DNA of 64,000 nucleotides from Viridothelium virens (taxonomy: Eukaryota > Ascomycota > Dothideomycetes > Trypetheliales > Trypetheliaceae): assembly GCA_010094025.1 (NCBI GenBank), contig ML991833.1, positions 1 through 64,000 of the forward strand, written 5' to 3'. Shown here piece by piece: positions 54,806 through 64,000 of this stretch (its first letter is position 1; every line of letters begins with the position of its first letter). A model generated the notes under the pieces. That model was not told the origin of the DNA, searched no databases, and worked only from the letters and a program-made list of their open reading frames with translations. A program made the translations under genes and the position numbers.

Positions 54806-56069
54806 GACCCGCTTTTCCCCGTTGATTCTCTACCTTTTTGCTTGCAGAAATCTAACCACTCAGAAAAATTGCAAATCGCTAAGGTCAAATTTGCAAACGA
54901 ATGACGGCTTGGAACGAACGAGAGTGGTCTTCAAAAGAACGAAAGCAATGACAACCTGGACTATTTCGAAGTGAACATATGTATTGTTCAAAAGAATGAC
55001 ACGAGCGACTATGCGACTCGGAAATATGGTACGAGACAACGAGAGGTACTTACGCCGGTCTGAAAATCTATCATGGGGTCAGAGCGACTTTATGATACTC
55101 CACAACATAGAGTAAAGGACGAAACGCAGGATGCAGGCTTTACCAATCCGGCGCGCTACCCACAATTCATCCTACATAATAGCGGGACATCAAAACGCAT
55201 GCCGGTAATGTAAAACCGTTTTATGTCCGGACTCATGACTCCCGTACTGATCAGGTATTGGCTGATCGTTCCGAAACGACCGTTGCACAGACGGGAATGG
55301 TTGGGAGAGAACCAATGTTAGGACAGTCGCTTAGACGTTGTTAGCAACAAGCCAAGCTCTAGACTCTAGCCCATCCACTCTGAGCTTTGATCTCTGGTAT
55401 TTGCGCCCTATCATTTCTTGAGTTCTAAATGTCCTATTTTAAAATTATTTAGATTCGGTATTTGGGCCTTGGAGCACGGATTGGGATGCGAAGGGCATGA
55501 CTCTCCCGCTATTCGAACGATTATACTGTAAGTCCGGTAGCCTTCCTAGAAATATATTAAATGGTTCGGGGTGGTTCGAAACCCTCCGAGACGCTGTTCC
55601 ACTGGTGGGGCCGTGGTGGCTAACAATTCCCCAATCGCTTCAAGCCATGGCGCTTCTTTCCCGTACGAGTCATTGGGTGATGATGATGATGTTGGATTTG
55701 CTTTTTGTAAGCCCTATCCGAGGAATGTTTGCCTGTAATGAGTTTCGGAGCTCAGCGGAGATGGCTTTATGCAACGCGTGTATAATGAGTCTCGACCGAC
55801 TACGAAGAACAATGCCTGAGCTTTCGCGGCTGTTAGCATATTTCGTGCTTTGCATACATCGCCCTGCAGCGTACGACGCGCCGAAGATTTATGAGTTAAG
55901 TAGATGATATGCAGACATAGATAGATAAGGTAATATACGTATGTACTGTACCTTTACTAGATTGGGTTCAGGGGTAATTAGATAGCCGACATTTGTTTCA
56001 TCATCCCCGGTTGTTCCGACCCCTGACATGATCCACACTTGGCCGGAGTTTCTAATCTGCATCCTTGCT
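54806..56069. other. Intergenic 1.3 kb
   Basis: DUF1996 promoter and flank of the decayed regulator. Short ORFs only. No features recognised. Confidence 0.45.
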
Positions 56070-57110
56070 ATGCCAGCTCCATCCCGTGGAGCATGCGCCT
56101 ATTGCGTTCTTGCAAAGAAGCGGTGCGACCCTACCTTACCGAACTGTTATTGCTGTAAAGTTCGGAAGGCGGTACGCTTGTACCCTGATGGAGAAATTTT
56201 TCACATGATGAGCAACATTCTGGTTCGACAGATATCCACATTGCAGCCAGCGCATCATTGATTCATGATATGCAGCCTTTGTCAGAGATTGAGCAGGACA
56301 ACCAAACAGCGAGAGATGCATCATCACACGACATTTACGACTGGCCAGATATCATAGGAGAGAAGATTGAAAGGATCGTTGTTGAGGACCAAATAAGGCC
56401 AAGTGAAGCAGCACATTGTGTTTAGAACGATCGGCGCAAAGGCAGCGCACCTTCTTGATCAGTCATCAGAAAAAGGAAGGGCGCCCCTCGACTAGCTGAC
56501 CTTTGTGCAAGCATTCCCGCTATACCAGATTATCAGACTGTTTGAGGGAGACATTCGCTTTCGGACAGATGCTGAGAAGACCAGCTTTATTCCGAAAGGA
56601 TTCGACCCTGCAGCCTCAATGTCTCAAGTAGCACGTCGGTAATCAATGATTGGAGGGGATGACAGAAACTTCTTATGCCAGCGATCTGACTAGTTCGTCT
56701 TGGTAGACCTGGATCTGGGCCGAAAGCGTACAACGCACAATAATTACGGGCTACGCATTACACGACCTGTGCCCATTCCTGAAAAAACCACGACCGGAAT
56801 GATTCTTACCACGATTTCCGTAACCTCTCTTTATTTTGGTACAGATGGAGCGTTGGCTTTCTTCCTCGAAGTACTAATGCTTGCAAAACAGCCGCGAGGA
56901 CCCAGCTGCTCCTACCGATTCATTTTAGCACCTAGAACATTGATCCTGCAAGTGCTAGACCATCCGATATGGATCAGCCAGGTCTTATCACGATTGGCCT
57001 TGTGAAGGGAACTGATCATTGCTGTGAACGGGCTACGCAACGATACTTTGCAAGGTTTGGCCTCGATCCCCAGCCTGATTTGAATCAGCCATAGGATTTC
57101 ATGATGAAAT
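56070..57110 (+). pseudogene. Decayed Zn2Cys6 transcription factor
   Basis: From ATG 56070 the frame reads MPAPSRGACAYCVLAKKRCD and PTLPNCYCCK, a Zn2Cys6 cluster in which the sixth Cys is replaced (VRLYP where a Cys-Tyr-Pro is expected). Downstream, other frames carry segments typical of the regulatory half of secondary-metabolism-type C6 factors: QAFPLYQIIRLFEGDIRFR (about 56512-56570) and TWIWAESVQRTIITGYAL (about 56706-56760). They are separated by stops and frame changes, so no intact protein can be made. Borders are approximate. This looks like a recent to moderately old host-gene pseudogene. Confidence 0.75.
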
Positions 57111-59624
57111 ATGCAGGATCGCTTGAGATTTCCCCAGTGTGCACGCCTAGGCGTCGTCAGCTGGCAAACAAATTGATACCGACAAGGCAGATCACGCTAT
57201 ACGAAGCGCAGTGGAGAAAGAAAAGTGATTTTTGAGGCCAGAAGGCGTGTCGATGCATGGCTTGCAGCGCCACGTATTTGATTGTACTACAATGTACAAG
57301 ACATGTCGTAATCAGGTTTTTTGACCTGATAAGCATGAGCATGGACAGCATTGGGCAGCCCACATTGTCATAATCCGTTCAAGTCAACACAGATATTCTT
57401 GAGTCTACTCTTCTTGACGACCTTGGACTGCGCCTTCCAAACCCTGAGTACCTATGTTCCGCTTCATTGTGCTAACCTTAATTTGTTGTTGCATTTTGTA
57501 CACTTTTGACGACGTGTGGCCGTGACGAACTCCTAAAATACCTTAGCATTAATCTGAGATTTCAGTTGGCTCGACTAGTAGCCTTACTCCATTGTCAAGG
57601 ACAATGGTGGCAATCATCACGTTTGATTCTTCTTCCTCTGCGCCTGTCTGTCGGTTGAACTGAGGGTTGATGCGTGACGCAACGTAGCTGATTCTAGAAT
57701 CTTGCTGCATTGTAAGCAATTCGCGACTGCGTTTCAAAGAAAACCAATTGCGAGCTCTTGCATTGTAAATTGTAGCTTTGAAATCATTTGGATTTAACTA
57801 CAGACCATTAAGTCTGGCCTTCCAATTAGCGTACGAAATGGGCGTAGAGATTGGCTAGGTGGCCTGACTTAAACCGCAAATCTGAACGTACAGTCATGCG
57901 AAAAAAGTGTCCGCTCGCTGGTACTGCGAAATTGCTGGGGGTTGCCCGAACACTTCGTCCTAGTACTGTAATTGGGACGCAGAGGAACGGTCCTCGATGA
58001 AAGAGGAGATGCTTGGTGATAGAGAAATGCTCGAAATTGGTCTGCAAGGAGTGGACAACGTCGGGCTAAACGAGCATTTCCAGACATTGCGTACGAGATA
58101 GCAATCAGAAATGATTTTTAGGGTGGCACCATGATCACAATAGCATTCTTACCGTCCGGTCTCAGCACCTGGTCATTTGATTGTTGGCAAACAAGAGAAG
58201 CTAACAGTCATTTCGATAGACATAAGTGAGACATAAATGCTCAAGCTGCAAGAACTGTCATCTTCAGTCGGCTGTTCTGGCGCATGATGAGTAGAGTTTC
58301 TGATACCAGCAGACCCCGAGGAGAGTATTTCCAAGATACCAGCTTGTGAAAGTTCAAAAGGGCTGAAGGCGACTCTATGCCCACTTTTAGGCCGAAGAAA
58401 CCGGTAGCTTGAGTGCTTGACAAGTGGTTGAATCCTCGTCCGGGCTTGAGTTGGTGGATTACACATGAACTCTGTGGCTAGCAGGAGAGAAGGACAACAT
58501 TGCAGTGGCATCGTTGGGAACTGGGGCGTAGGACTCGAAGCAAATCGATCCGACGGACCGTCTCATCGCACATGAGGTAAGCGCCAGGGCACATCGGTAT
58601 TAGTATTAGCTCTGGATCTCTGGATCTCTGGATGGACTCTCAAGGCATCAAGCAACGACAAGACCTAGGAATCAGTACAGTACGTAGGATTTCTGAGGAT
58701 TAGGGAAGTAAAGCATAGCGCGGACGGCTCCTGACTAAAGACACACAAGAGGATGGAAAGGTGGAAACATGAAACAGGACGACCATCGCCATCATCTTCA
58801 AGTGGAAGGCGGACGGAACGAGAGGTCGCTAAAACTTTGTTTCTCGTGCTAAAACTATGCACGAGCCGCGGTGCACTAAGAACTAGAATGAGCCTTTTCT
58901 CAAGCTCAGGCTCTCGTCGCTCCCCTCATGGTCTACTTCCTATTCCGTACGCAGAAGAAAGACAAGAAAACAAGACTAAGCGGAAGCCCTAGCTTGTCTA
59001 TTCTTGCGCTCAGGTTTGCTTCTGAGAATTGACCGCAATCTGGCTGTGTGTGCCGTAGTGGCTGGACCTCCTCGCGGAGATGGCGTCTCGATACTGTTGG
59101 ATTCACGCATCACCGGACTGGTTGCAAGATGGGCACCGGGTAAGACCAATTGTCCCCAAGCAATTCTCCGTGCTTGAGCTATGCTAAGCCGGTTTTGATC
59201 AACCGAGATATCGTAAGAATGGAATAGCGTGGGTGTGGGTACACCGGTAAGTAAGTAAGGCCAGGGTACTTCGTATTATCTAGCCACAGATGACGTTGCG
59301 ACACGCTATTCAACATTCGTCGCCTACACAGACAGCCGCACGCATAACTCCCGTCCGTTTACGTGAGATAGAGAAAGATTTGCGACATTGTCGAGGCACA
59401 GCATCAACCTTCCAATTCTGGACATCCACTGAGCACAGCACGTCGCGCCCACAATCTTGCATTCGCACGCGGAATCTGCGCCCTCCGCGGGATACGGCCC
59501 ATCCGTGCGGCAAGCAAATCTCCACCTGCACCGCGATATTACAATCCCAGCCTCTCTCCCCTCTCGATTTTGCGCCTTCTCTGTCTGCTCTCTTGTCCTC
59601 CATAAGCCCTCTTCGAGCCTCAAA
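57111..59624. other. Intergenic 2.5 kb
   Basis: No gene seen on either strand. Contains an 8-bp tandem repeat (TCTGGATC) at 58611-58634. The last 150 bases are CT-rich leader of the DUF7053 gene. Confidence 0.45.
58611..58634. repeat. Three tandem copies of an 8-mer (TCTGGATC/G)
   Basis: TCTGGATC, TCTGGATC, TCTGGATG in direct succession. A minor minisatellite. Confidence 0.75.
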
Positions 59625-60632
59625 ATGTCGAAACGAACCGTCTATACCAGCATTACCCCTCTACCGGCCGGCATCACCCGGGAGACCGTTGTTGAGACGC
59701 TCCATGATCACCTTGAAATGATAGACCTCAATCCTCTTGTCATCAAGCGCTTTCAGTGCAAACCACCGGGATTCGCCAATGCCGAAGAATACCATTGCAT
59801 CTGGTATCAACTCACAGACAAAGTACAATATCTTCCGGGAGGGTTAGCGAAAGGAAATGTCACATACCATGGTTGTTTCCATGATCTCAGCAATGGTCTA
59901 CAAACACACGTCTACGCTCCTCTGGGTCTCGACATCAAAGAGAAATGGACAGTTGGTGGCAACCTCCCTGGTGAACCTCGCGAACCTGTAGAGATGGGCC
60001 TCGGTGCGCCCAAAGATGGGCTCTACCTGCGCGAAGATGTTGACATGCGCTCCAATTTCATGACCACAAGTTTTGTGAAGCGGACTCTTAAGAAGGCTCA
60101 TGAGAAGCTGGTAGACCGCATGATTGAGAGGGCGCATTTGGTAGAGACGAGGAACTACAATGAGAAGCTGCGAAGTCCCGCTAACTCCACATACTCGCCA
60201 AGCTTGTCGGATGGAGGCCATTCGAATCACCATTACAGCACGCAATCGGTGCCACCACCGCTTTCTAGCCACTCCGAGGATGACACCCTCAGCATTTCTA
60301 GTGGACCTACCTCATATGGCAGCCCGCGAGTGTCATATCAAACGGCGGATGGCAAACCTATCGTCAGTCCGACCTGGAGCAATATGGACCCGGCTTTTCA
60401 GGATGCGAGCTCGTTCAGGCACAGCAGCCAGTCTCCGGTACCGCCATATCAGCCGTACCAGCAGCCATGCCAGCAGCCATACCAACAGAGCTATCAACCG
60501 GCTTATCAACCATCAATAGCGGAGCTACAAGCAAATCACTACCCAGGCCCACGGATCACAAATCCACACACGTATCCTCGGCAAAAGTCAAATGAGAGCA
60601 ATCCCACAAGAATTGCTGAGTTAGAGGGCTGA
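59625..60632 (+). CDS. DUF7053 family protein
   Basis: 335 residues from the internal Met at 59625 (MSKRTVYTSITPLPAGITRE); the open frame extends to 59457, but the family starts with SKRTVYT, so the later start is chosen. Conserved parts are ETVVETLHDHLEMIDLNPLV, EEYHCIWYQLTDKVQYLPGG, CFHDLSNGLQTHVYAPLGLD and IKEKWTVGGNLPGEPREP. The core resembles a START-like or lipid/ligand-binding fold in fungi, but this is not established. The C-terminal 150 residues are disordered, with repeated PYQQ units (QPYQQPCQQPYQQSYQPAYQ). Confidence 0.86.
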   Translation: MSKRTVYTSITPLPAGITRETVVETLHDHLEMIDLNPLVIKRFQCKPPGFANAEEYHCIWYQLTDKVQYLPGGLAKGNVTYHGCFHDLSNGLQTHVYAPLGLDIKEKWTVGGNLPGEPREPVEMGLGAPKDGLYLREDVDMRSNFMTTSFVKRTLKKAHEKLVDRMIERAHLVETRNYNEKLRSPANSTYSPSLSDGGHSNHHYSTQSVPPPLSSHSEDDTLSISSGPTSYGSPRVSYQTADGKPIVSPTWSNMDPAFQDASSFRHSSQSPVPPYQPYQQPCQQPYQQSYQPAYQPSIAELQANHYPGPRITNPHTYPRQKSNESNPTRIAELEG

Positions 60633-60783
60633 CATCTTCTTCGGTCTGATTTTGTTATTTGTAATCAAGGAGTCTGGTGCTGGTCCCGTGTGGAGTTTCT
60701 TAGGCTGGTCTGGTAGGACTACAAATGGTGATATCCTGGACGTATTTATCTGCCGATTTAAATGGAATCTATTTCTCTCATGA

Positions 60784-62579
60784 CTAAACTTTCAGTTCGT
60801 CTTCCTCTTCCCTTGCGTACGGTTGCTTCGTCTCCTGCTCAGCGATGACAGCCCCACCGGTTTCTCGGATCAAAGTACCATCTTCAGCGTATAATTCCTC
60901 TCCTCCCATCTGTTCCCATCCTAACTCCATTTCTCTAATGATCTTCTGGTTCTGTGTGGGCCAGATCTTGCACAATACCCAGTATATTACAAACGAGACT
61001 GTAAAACTCAGCATCCAACCCAGATGACCCAGATCCGTTGCGGCAGACGACACATTTGCTCCTAGGGAGCCCACGAAGCCCGGGAAAGGAAGCGCAATCC
61101 CTACCAAATATGCGAGCAACGCCTGCAGATTCCATCCCCAGTCATAGTAATAATGTCTATTGTTTTTGCTTCCATCGTAACAATGCCCAATGAATACGTT
61201 TCCTCTTGTTAGAAGCCAATAGTCACATACCATAATTGCCACCACGCTAGCCATGAATAATCCATACCCACTCAAAAAGGTTGTGAACGTGTCTGCGCTC
61301 TTGAGGATCTTCCACGGGCAAATGGCAAAGCCGAGGAATTCAACAATGTACTGGCCGCGTGGAATGGTGATATAGCGGGGGAACAGCATGCTACTGTCTG
61401 CACCGAAGGGTATCATATTCGCGGCAATGTTGGTGCCAAGGATCGAGACCATCCAGCAGCAGGCGCAGAGGAAGACGGCGGTGCGGGTCCCCGCCGACCA
61501 ATATCGGTCCATGATGGCGGAGAGGAGATCCCACTGGTTCCAAAGCTGAAGGCCCCAAGAATTGTTGATAGCCGCCGTCGATAGAATGCCCAGTGAAGCT
61601 GAGAGCGTGATGGCGAGGGGGTTGACGATGAGGTTGGTGTACATGGCACCGGACTTGGTCTTGCTCCATCGGGCGATGTCGGGTTGGTTCGTGATCAGCG
61701 AGGCGGTATTGCCCATACCGCTGTTGATCGCGTACACGAAGAACCAGCCCCAGATGCTGCTGGTGGATCCGTTTGAGTTGAGTTTGTGGAGCGGACCTAG
61801 GTTGCCTTTCGTGTTGGCCATGCAGAAGATGAAAAGACCCCATGTGGCGGGAAGCATAATGCTGGCCTTGAACCAGAAGAACTTGCGGAGCTGGTACGGG
61901 CGGAAAGCACAGAATGGAAAGTGGACACACCAGAAGAGGAAGAAGGAGAGCATTCCGGCGGAGGTGATGCCTACTGATAGAGGGATGTGGTTGGGAATGT
62001 CGGTATAGTTGTGCCCAAAGATGGCCTGAAGCGCGTTTCCCATTAGAGCACCTCCTTGGTATACTGCAACGATATCAGCATTGGAGCGAGATGACAGCCA
62101 ATATCCTTACATTGTAGGCTATACCATATGACAGCAAGAAAAGCGCGCGCTCCGACATAATAGTAACTTCCCCACATGCCAAACACTGACCGTGCGACTA
62201 CAGGGTACCCAATATGGTACACGCTTGCACATCGTGAGTTGAAAAGCATGGCCACAGATGAGATGAGCTGCGAAAGAAAGATGACGAGGATGGACTGCCA
62301 CCAATTCAAGCCAATACCAATCATAGTAGATCCCAAAGTCCAATTGCCAAACGAGACTGAGAAGTAGAAGGTGCAGTAGTTCCACCATCGCCATGTCCGT
62401 TTCTCTGGCGGCGTGGGATCCAGATCTTCATTGCTCCATGAGGATCTTTGGCCTGGATGACCATGCTTGTCGAGATCCGTGTCATCAGTCCGGATGAAGT
62501 TCAGAAACGCTGACCGACTGGTAAAGGCGTGTGAGAGAGCTCTCCATCTCCGCTCAAGAGTATCGTTCAGCGTTGCCAT
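60784..62579 (-). CDS. NCS1-family nucleobase/allantoin permease
   Basis: Exon 1 62579-62111, intron 62110-62064, exon 2 62063-60784; 582 residues. Start MATLNDTLERRWRALSHAFT. The NCS1 pattern is present: WWNYCTFYFSVSFGNWTLGS, IGYPVVARSVFGMWGSYYYV, GFFVYAINSGMGNTASLITN in similar form, QPDIARWSKTKSGAMYTNLI, INNSWGLQLWNQWDLLSAIM, ILGTNIAANMIPFGADSSML, FLSGYGLFMASVVAIMVCDY and WNLQALLAYLVGIALPFPGF. About 12 membrane helices. These proton-coupled transporters carry uracil, allantoin, uridine, cytosine or thiamine across the plasma membrane; the substrate cannot be set here. The splice joins YSLQ to LYQGGALMGNAL. Confidence 0.9.
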
Positions 62580-63022
62580 GACGCCTATTCGGCAATATGG
62601 AATATCAGTGTGAACGGGGCTTGTTCTGCTACGAACAGTACATTCTCGGTCGTTGCAGAAGTTGATCACGTTTCAAGCACTCATGCTTCCCGGTTGAGAT
62701 ACCATGAAAAACTTGCCTGGGCGATGATAATCCAGGCAGAGTCGAGTCTAGAAGGGGCAGATAACAGTAGGTACATTGTCGCGTGCCTATTTTGCCCTGC
62801 AGGGTCCCACTATCTCGCCGAAGTCCATTTCTAGTCACTAGCATGAAAATTGCGTTACGTATGAGAGGGGTTTGCGTCGGTGCTGACCGACAATCTGCGG
62901 CGGCCATTTGCCACACAGTCGAGGAAAGCTTGCCGTGTTCTGGAAGGTCAGATGCGGCAACCCCCAGTCGGATTTTGAATTTTTGTGGGGTGCCGCACGG
63001 CAGTCTCCAGAAGAACATCGTA
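62580..63022. other. Intergenic, permease promoter
   Basis: 443 bp between the permease start and the end of the coiled-coil gene. No gene seen. Confidence 0.5.
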
Positions 63023-63924
63023 TCACTGCTCCGATTCTGCGCCGGATATCGCGTCATGACCTCTAAGGTTCGTCTCTGTGTTGCCCAAGTACTTGGCCAT
63101 CTGGCGGTTCATAACCCGTATGGTCTCCTGAGCTTTTGCAAGTGAAGATTCGGCGGCAGCGAAGTGCTCGTCCGTGACGGCTTTAAGCTTCGCTCGTTCA
63201 TCCTGGCGTGCTCGAGCCTCGAGTAATGGTAGATGATGCATCTGAACCGGTTCCTTGCGTTCGACCGTCGTGAAAATGTGTTTCCGCTTGGCTGCTCTTC
63301 ATGAGTTTCCATCGTGTGACGGCATACCTGTCAGATATTGTGACGTAGCCAAAAAGGACCACAGGGTTCGTTCCTTTTGGTTCAACAATACTCCTGGTAC
63401 CCGCCCGGAAAGAGTGGGTTAGAATGAGAAGCAAAGTCACACACCTCCGCTGTGATCCTCATATTTGATTATGAGGTCGAAAATCTTCGTGATCTCGAGG
63501 CCGCCACTGGATGAGGGCTCTTCGGTCGGTCGCTCCTCTCGTAATGTCCAGTAGGCAATGGCGTTGATATACGTGACCGGGTGCCTCCTATGCAGTTCGA
63601 GCCACTAGATGTCAAAGTCAACCATATTTCGTCGTTTTCACATGGGGAGCATCAGCATACAACATCCCTCACTCCGTCCCTCAATGCCGCAAATATATAC
63701 TTGTCATCGTATGCGGCATTGAGGTCGAGGAACTTTGACTTTGGCCGGAAGCTCGATTTCGGCCATACCCCCATGGAGTACGCCTGATGGCACAATCCCG
63801 GCCAGACGGCGTGGTCGAAGTCGTCGAGGACTTCGGTATTTGGCCCGTTGTCCTCGACTTTGACTCGCCGTCGCTCTACTCTGGGCGCGGGACAAGGTGT
63901 CTCAGAGGCGACCTCGTGTGCCAT
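63023..63924 (-). CDS. Uncharacterised protein with coiled-coil C-terminus; paralogue of the 15833-17190 gene (5' end uncertain)
   Basis: Modelled exons 63924-63661, 63604-63445, 63393-63328 and 63291-63023 give 252 residues. The N-terminal domain FDHAVWPGLCHQAYSMGVWP and SSFRPKSKFL matches the Myb-like gene in the left part. Exon 2 is also exactly 160 nt, begins with Trp (WLELHRRHPVTY), and both flanking introns have the same phases (0 and 1). The C-terminus differs: TTVERKEPVQMHHLPLLEAR, then a charged helix (AAAESSLAKAQETIRVMNRQ). The last intron is only 36 nt, so the 3' half may be modelled wrongly. A first exon may lie beyond the window edge. Confidence 0.6.
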
Positions 63925-64000
63925 CGGCTGCTCTAGGGAGCTGGCCTCGGAATTCTGGTGAACAAGGTCAGTTTGACTTTCCTACAATGTTTGAAGGGCA
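63925..64000. other. Window edge, upstream of the coiled-coil gene
   Basis: 76 bp. The frame is blocked upstream by TAG but a splice acceptor-like GTAG is present, so a first exon further right is possible. Confidence 0.4.

Noticed and set aside
57549-58511. Several short minus ORFs between the pseudogene and the DUF7053 gene
   Set aside because: No domain, no consistent frame and no splice model.

Overview
The window is nuclear DNA from a filamentous ascomycete (Pezizomycotina). The signs are short GT-AG introns (about 36-115 nt) with CTAAC/CTGAC-like branch sites, compact genes on both strands, and fungus-restricted families: Zn2Cys6 regulator, DUF1996, DUF2985, DUF7053, SAT4/PTH11-like membrane protein, asco-laccase and GH79. 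Class or genus cannot be fixed from the sequence. I see no rRNA, confident tRNA, CRISPR array, or recognisable LTR, LINE or transposase element.

Left third (1-20.4 kb): the 3' part of a COMPASS subunit Spp1-like gene, a small hypothetical protein, two secreted or cell-wall low-complexity proteins (one GPI-type), a protoglobin with a predicted C-terminal membrane anchor, the SMC5/6 subunit Nse3 (MAGE domain), a secreted GH79 glycosidase, a Myb/SANT-like protein, a coiled-coil protein, splicing factor SF3b5/SF3b10 and a small membrane protein.

Middle (20.4-43 kb): a laccase, the sterol C14 reductase Erg24 transcribed divergently from the autophagy receptor Atg27, a 1,285-residue SLIP-GC/dynamin-like GTPase, a 3.1 kb stretch without genes, a disordered protein, the tRNA-splicing endonuclease subunit Sen15, and a DUF2985 membrane protein.

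Right third (43-64 kb): a 1,186-residue Zn2Cys6 transcription factor, a rhodopsin-like seven-helix protein, a CCCH zinc-finger/NYN-like protein, a DUF1996 secreted protein, a decayed Zn2Cys6 regulator, a DUF7053 protein, an NCS1 nucleobase permease, and at the edge a coiled-coil protein that is a paralogue of the Myb-like protein at 15.8-17.2 kb.

Most genes are housekeeping or degradative and show no operon-like theme. The features most worth a second look are: the undescribed paralogue pair, which shares an N-terminal domain and an identical 160-nt second exon but has different C-termini; the tail-anchored protoglobin; the large GTPase; a possible Pol III small-RNA locus near 11.2 kb; and an intergenic 9-mer, TACTCCGTA, that is strongly over-represented. 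Exon coordinates were worked out by hand from reading frames and splice sites and are predictions.
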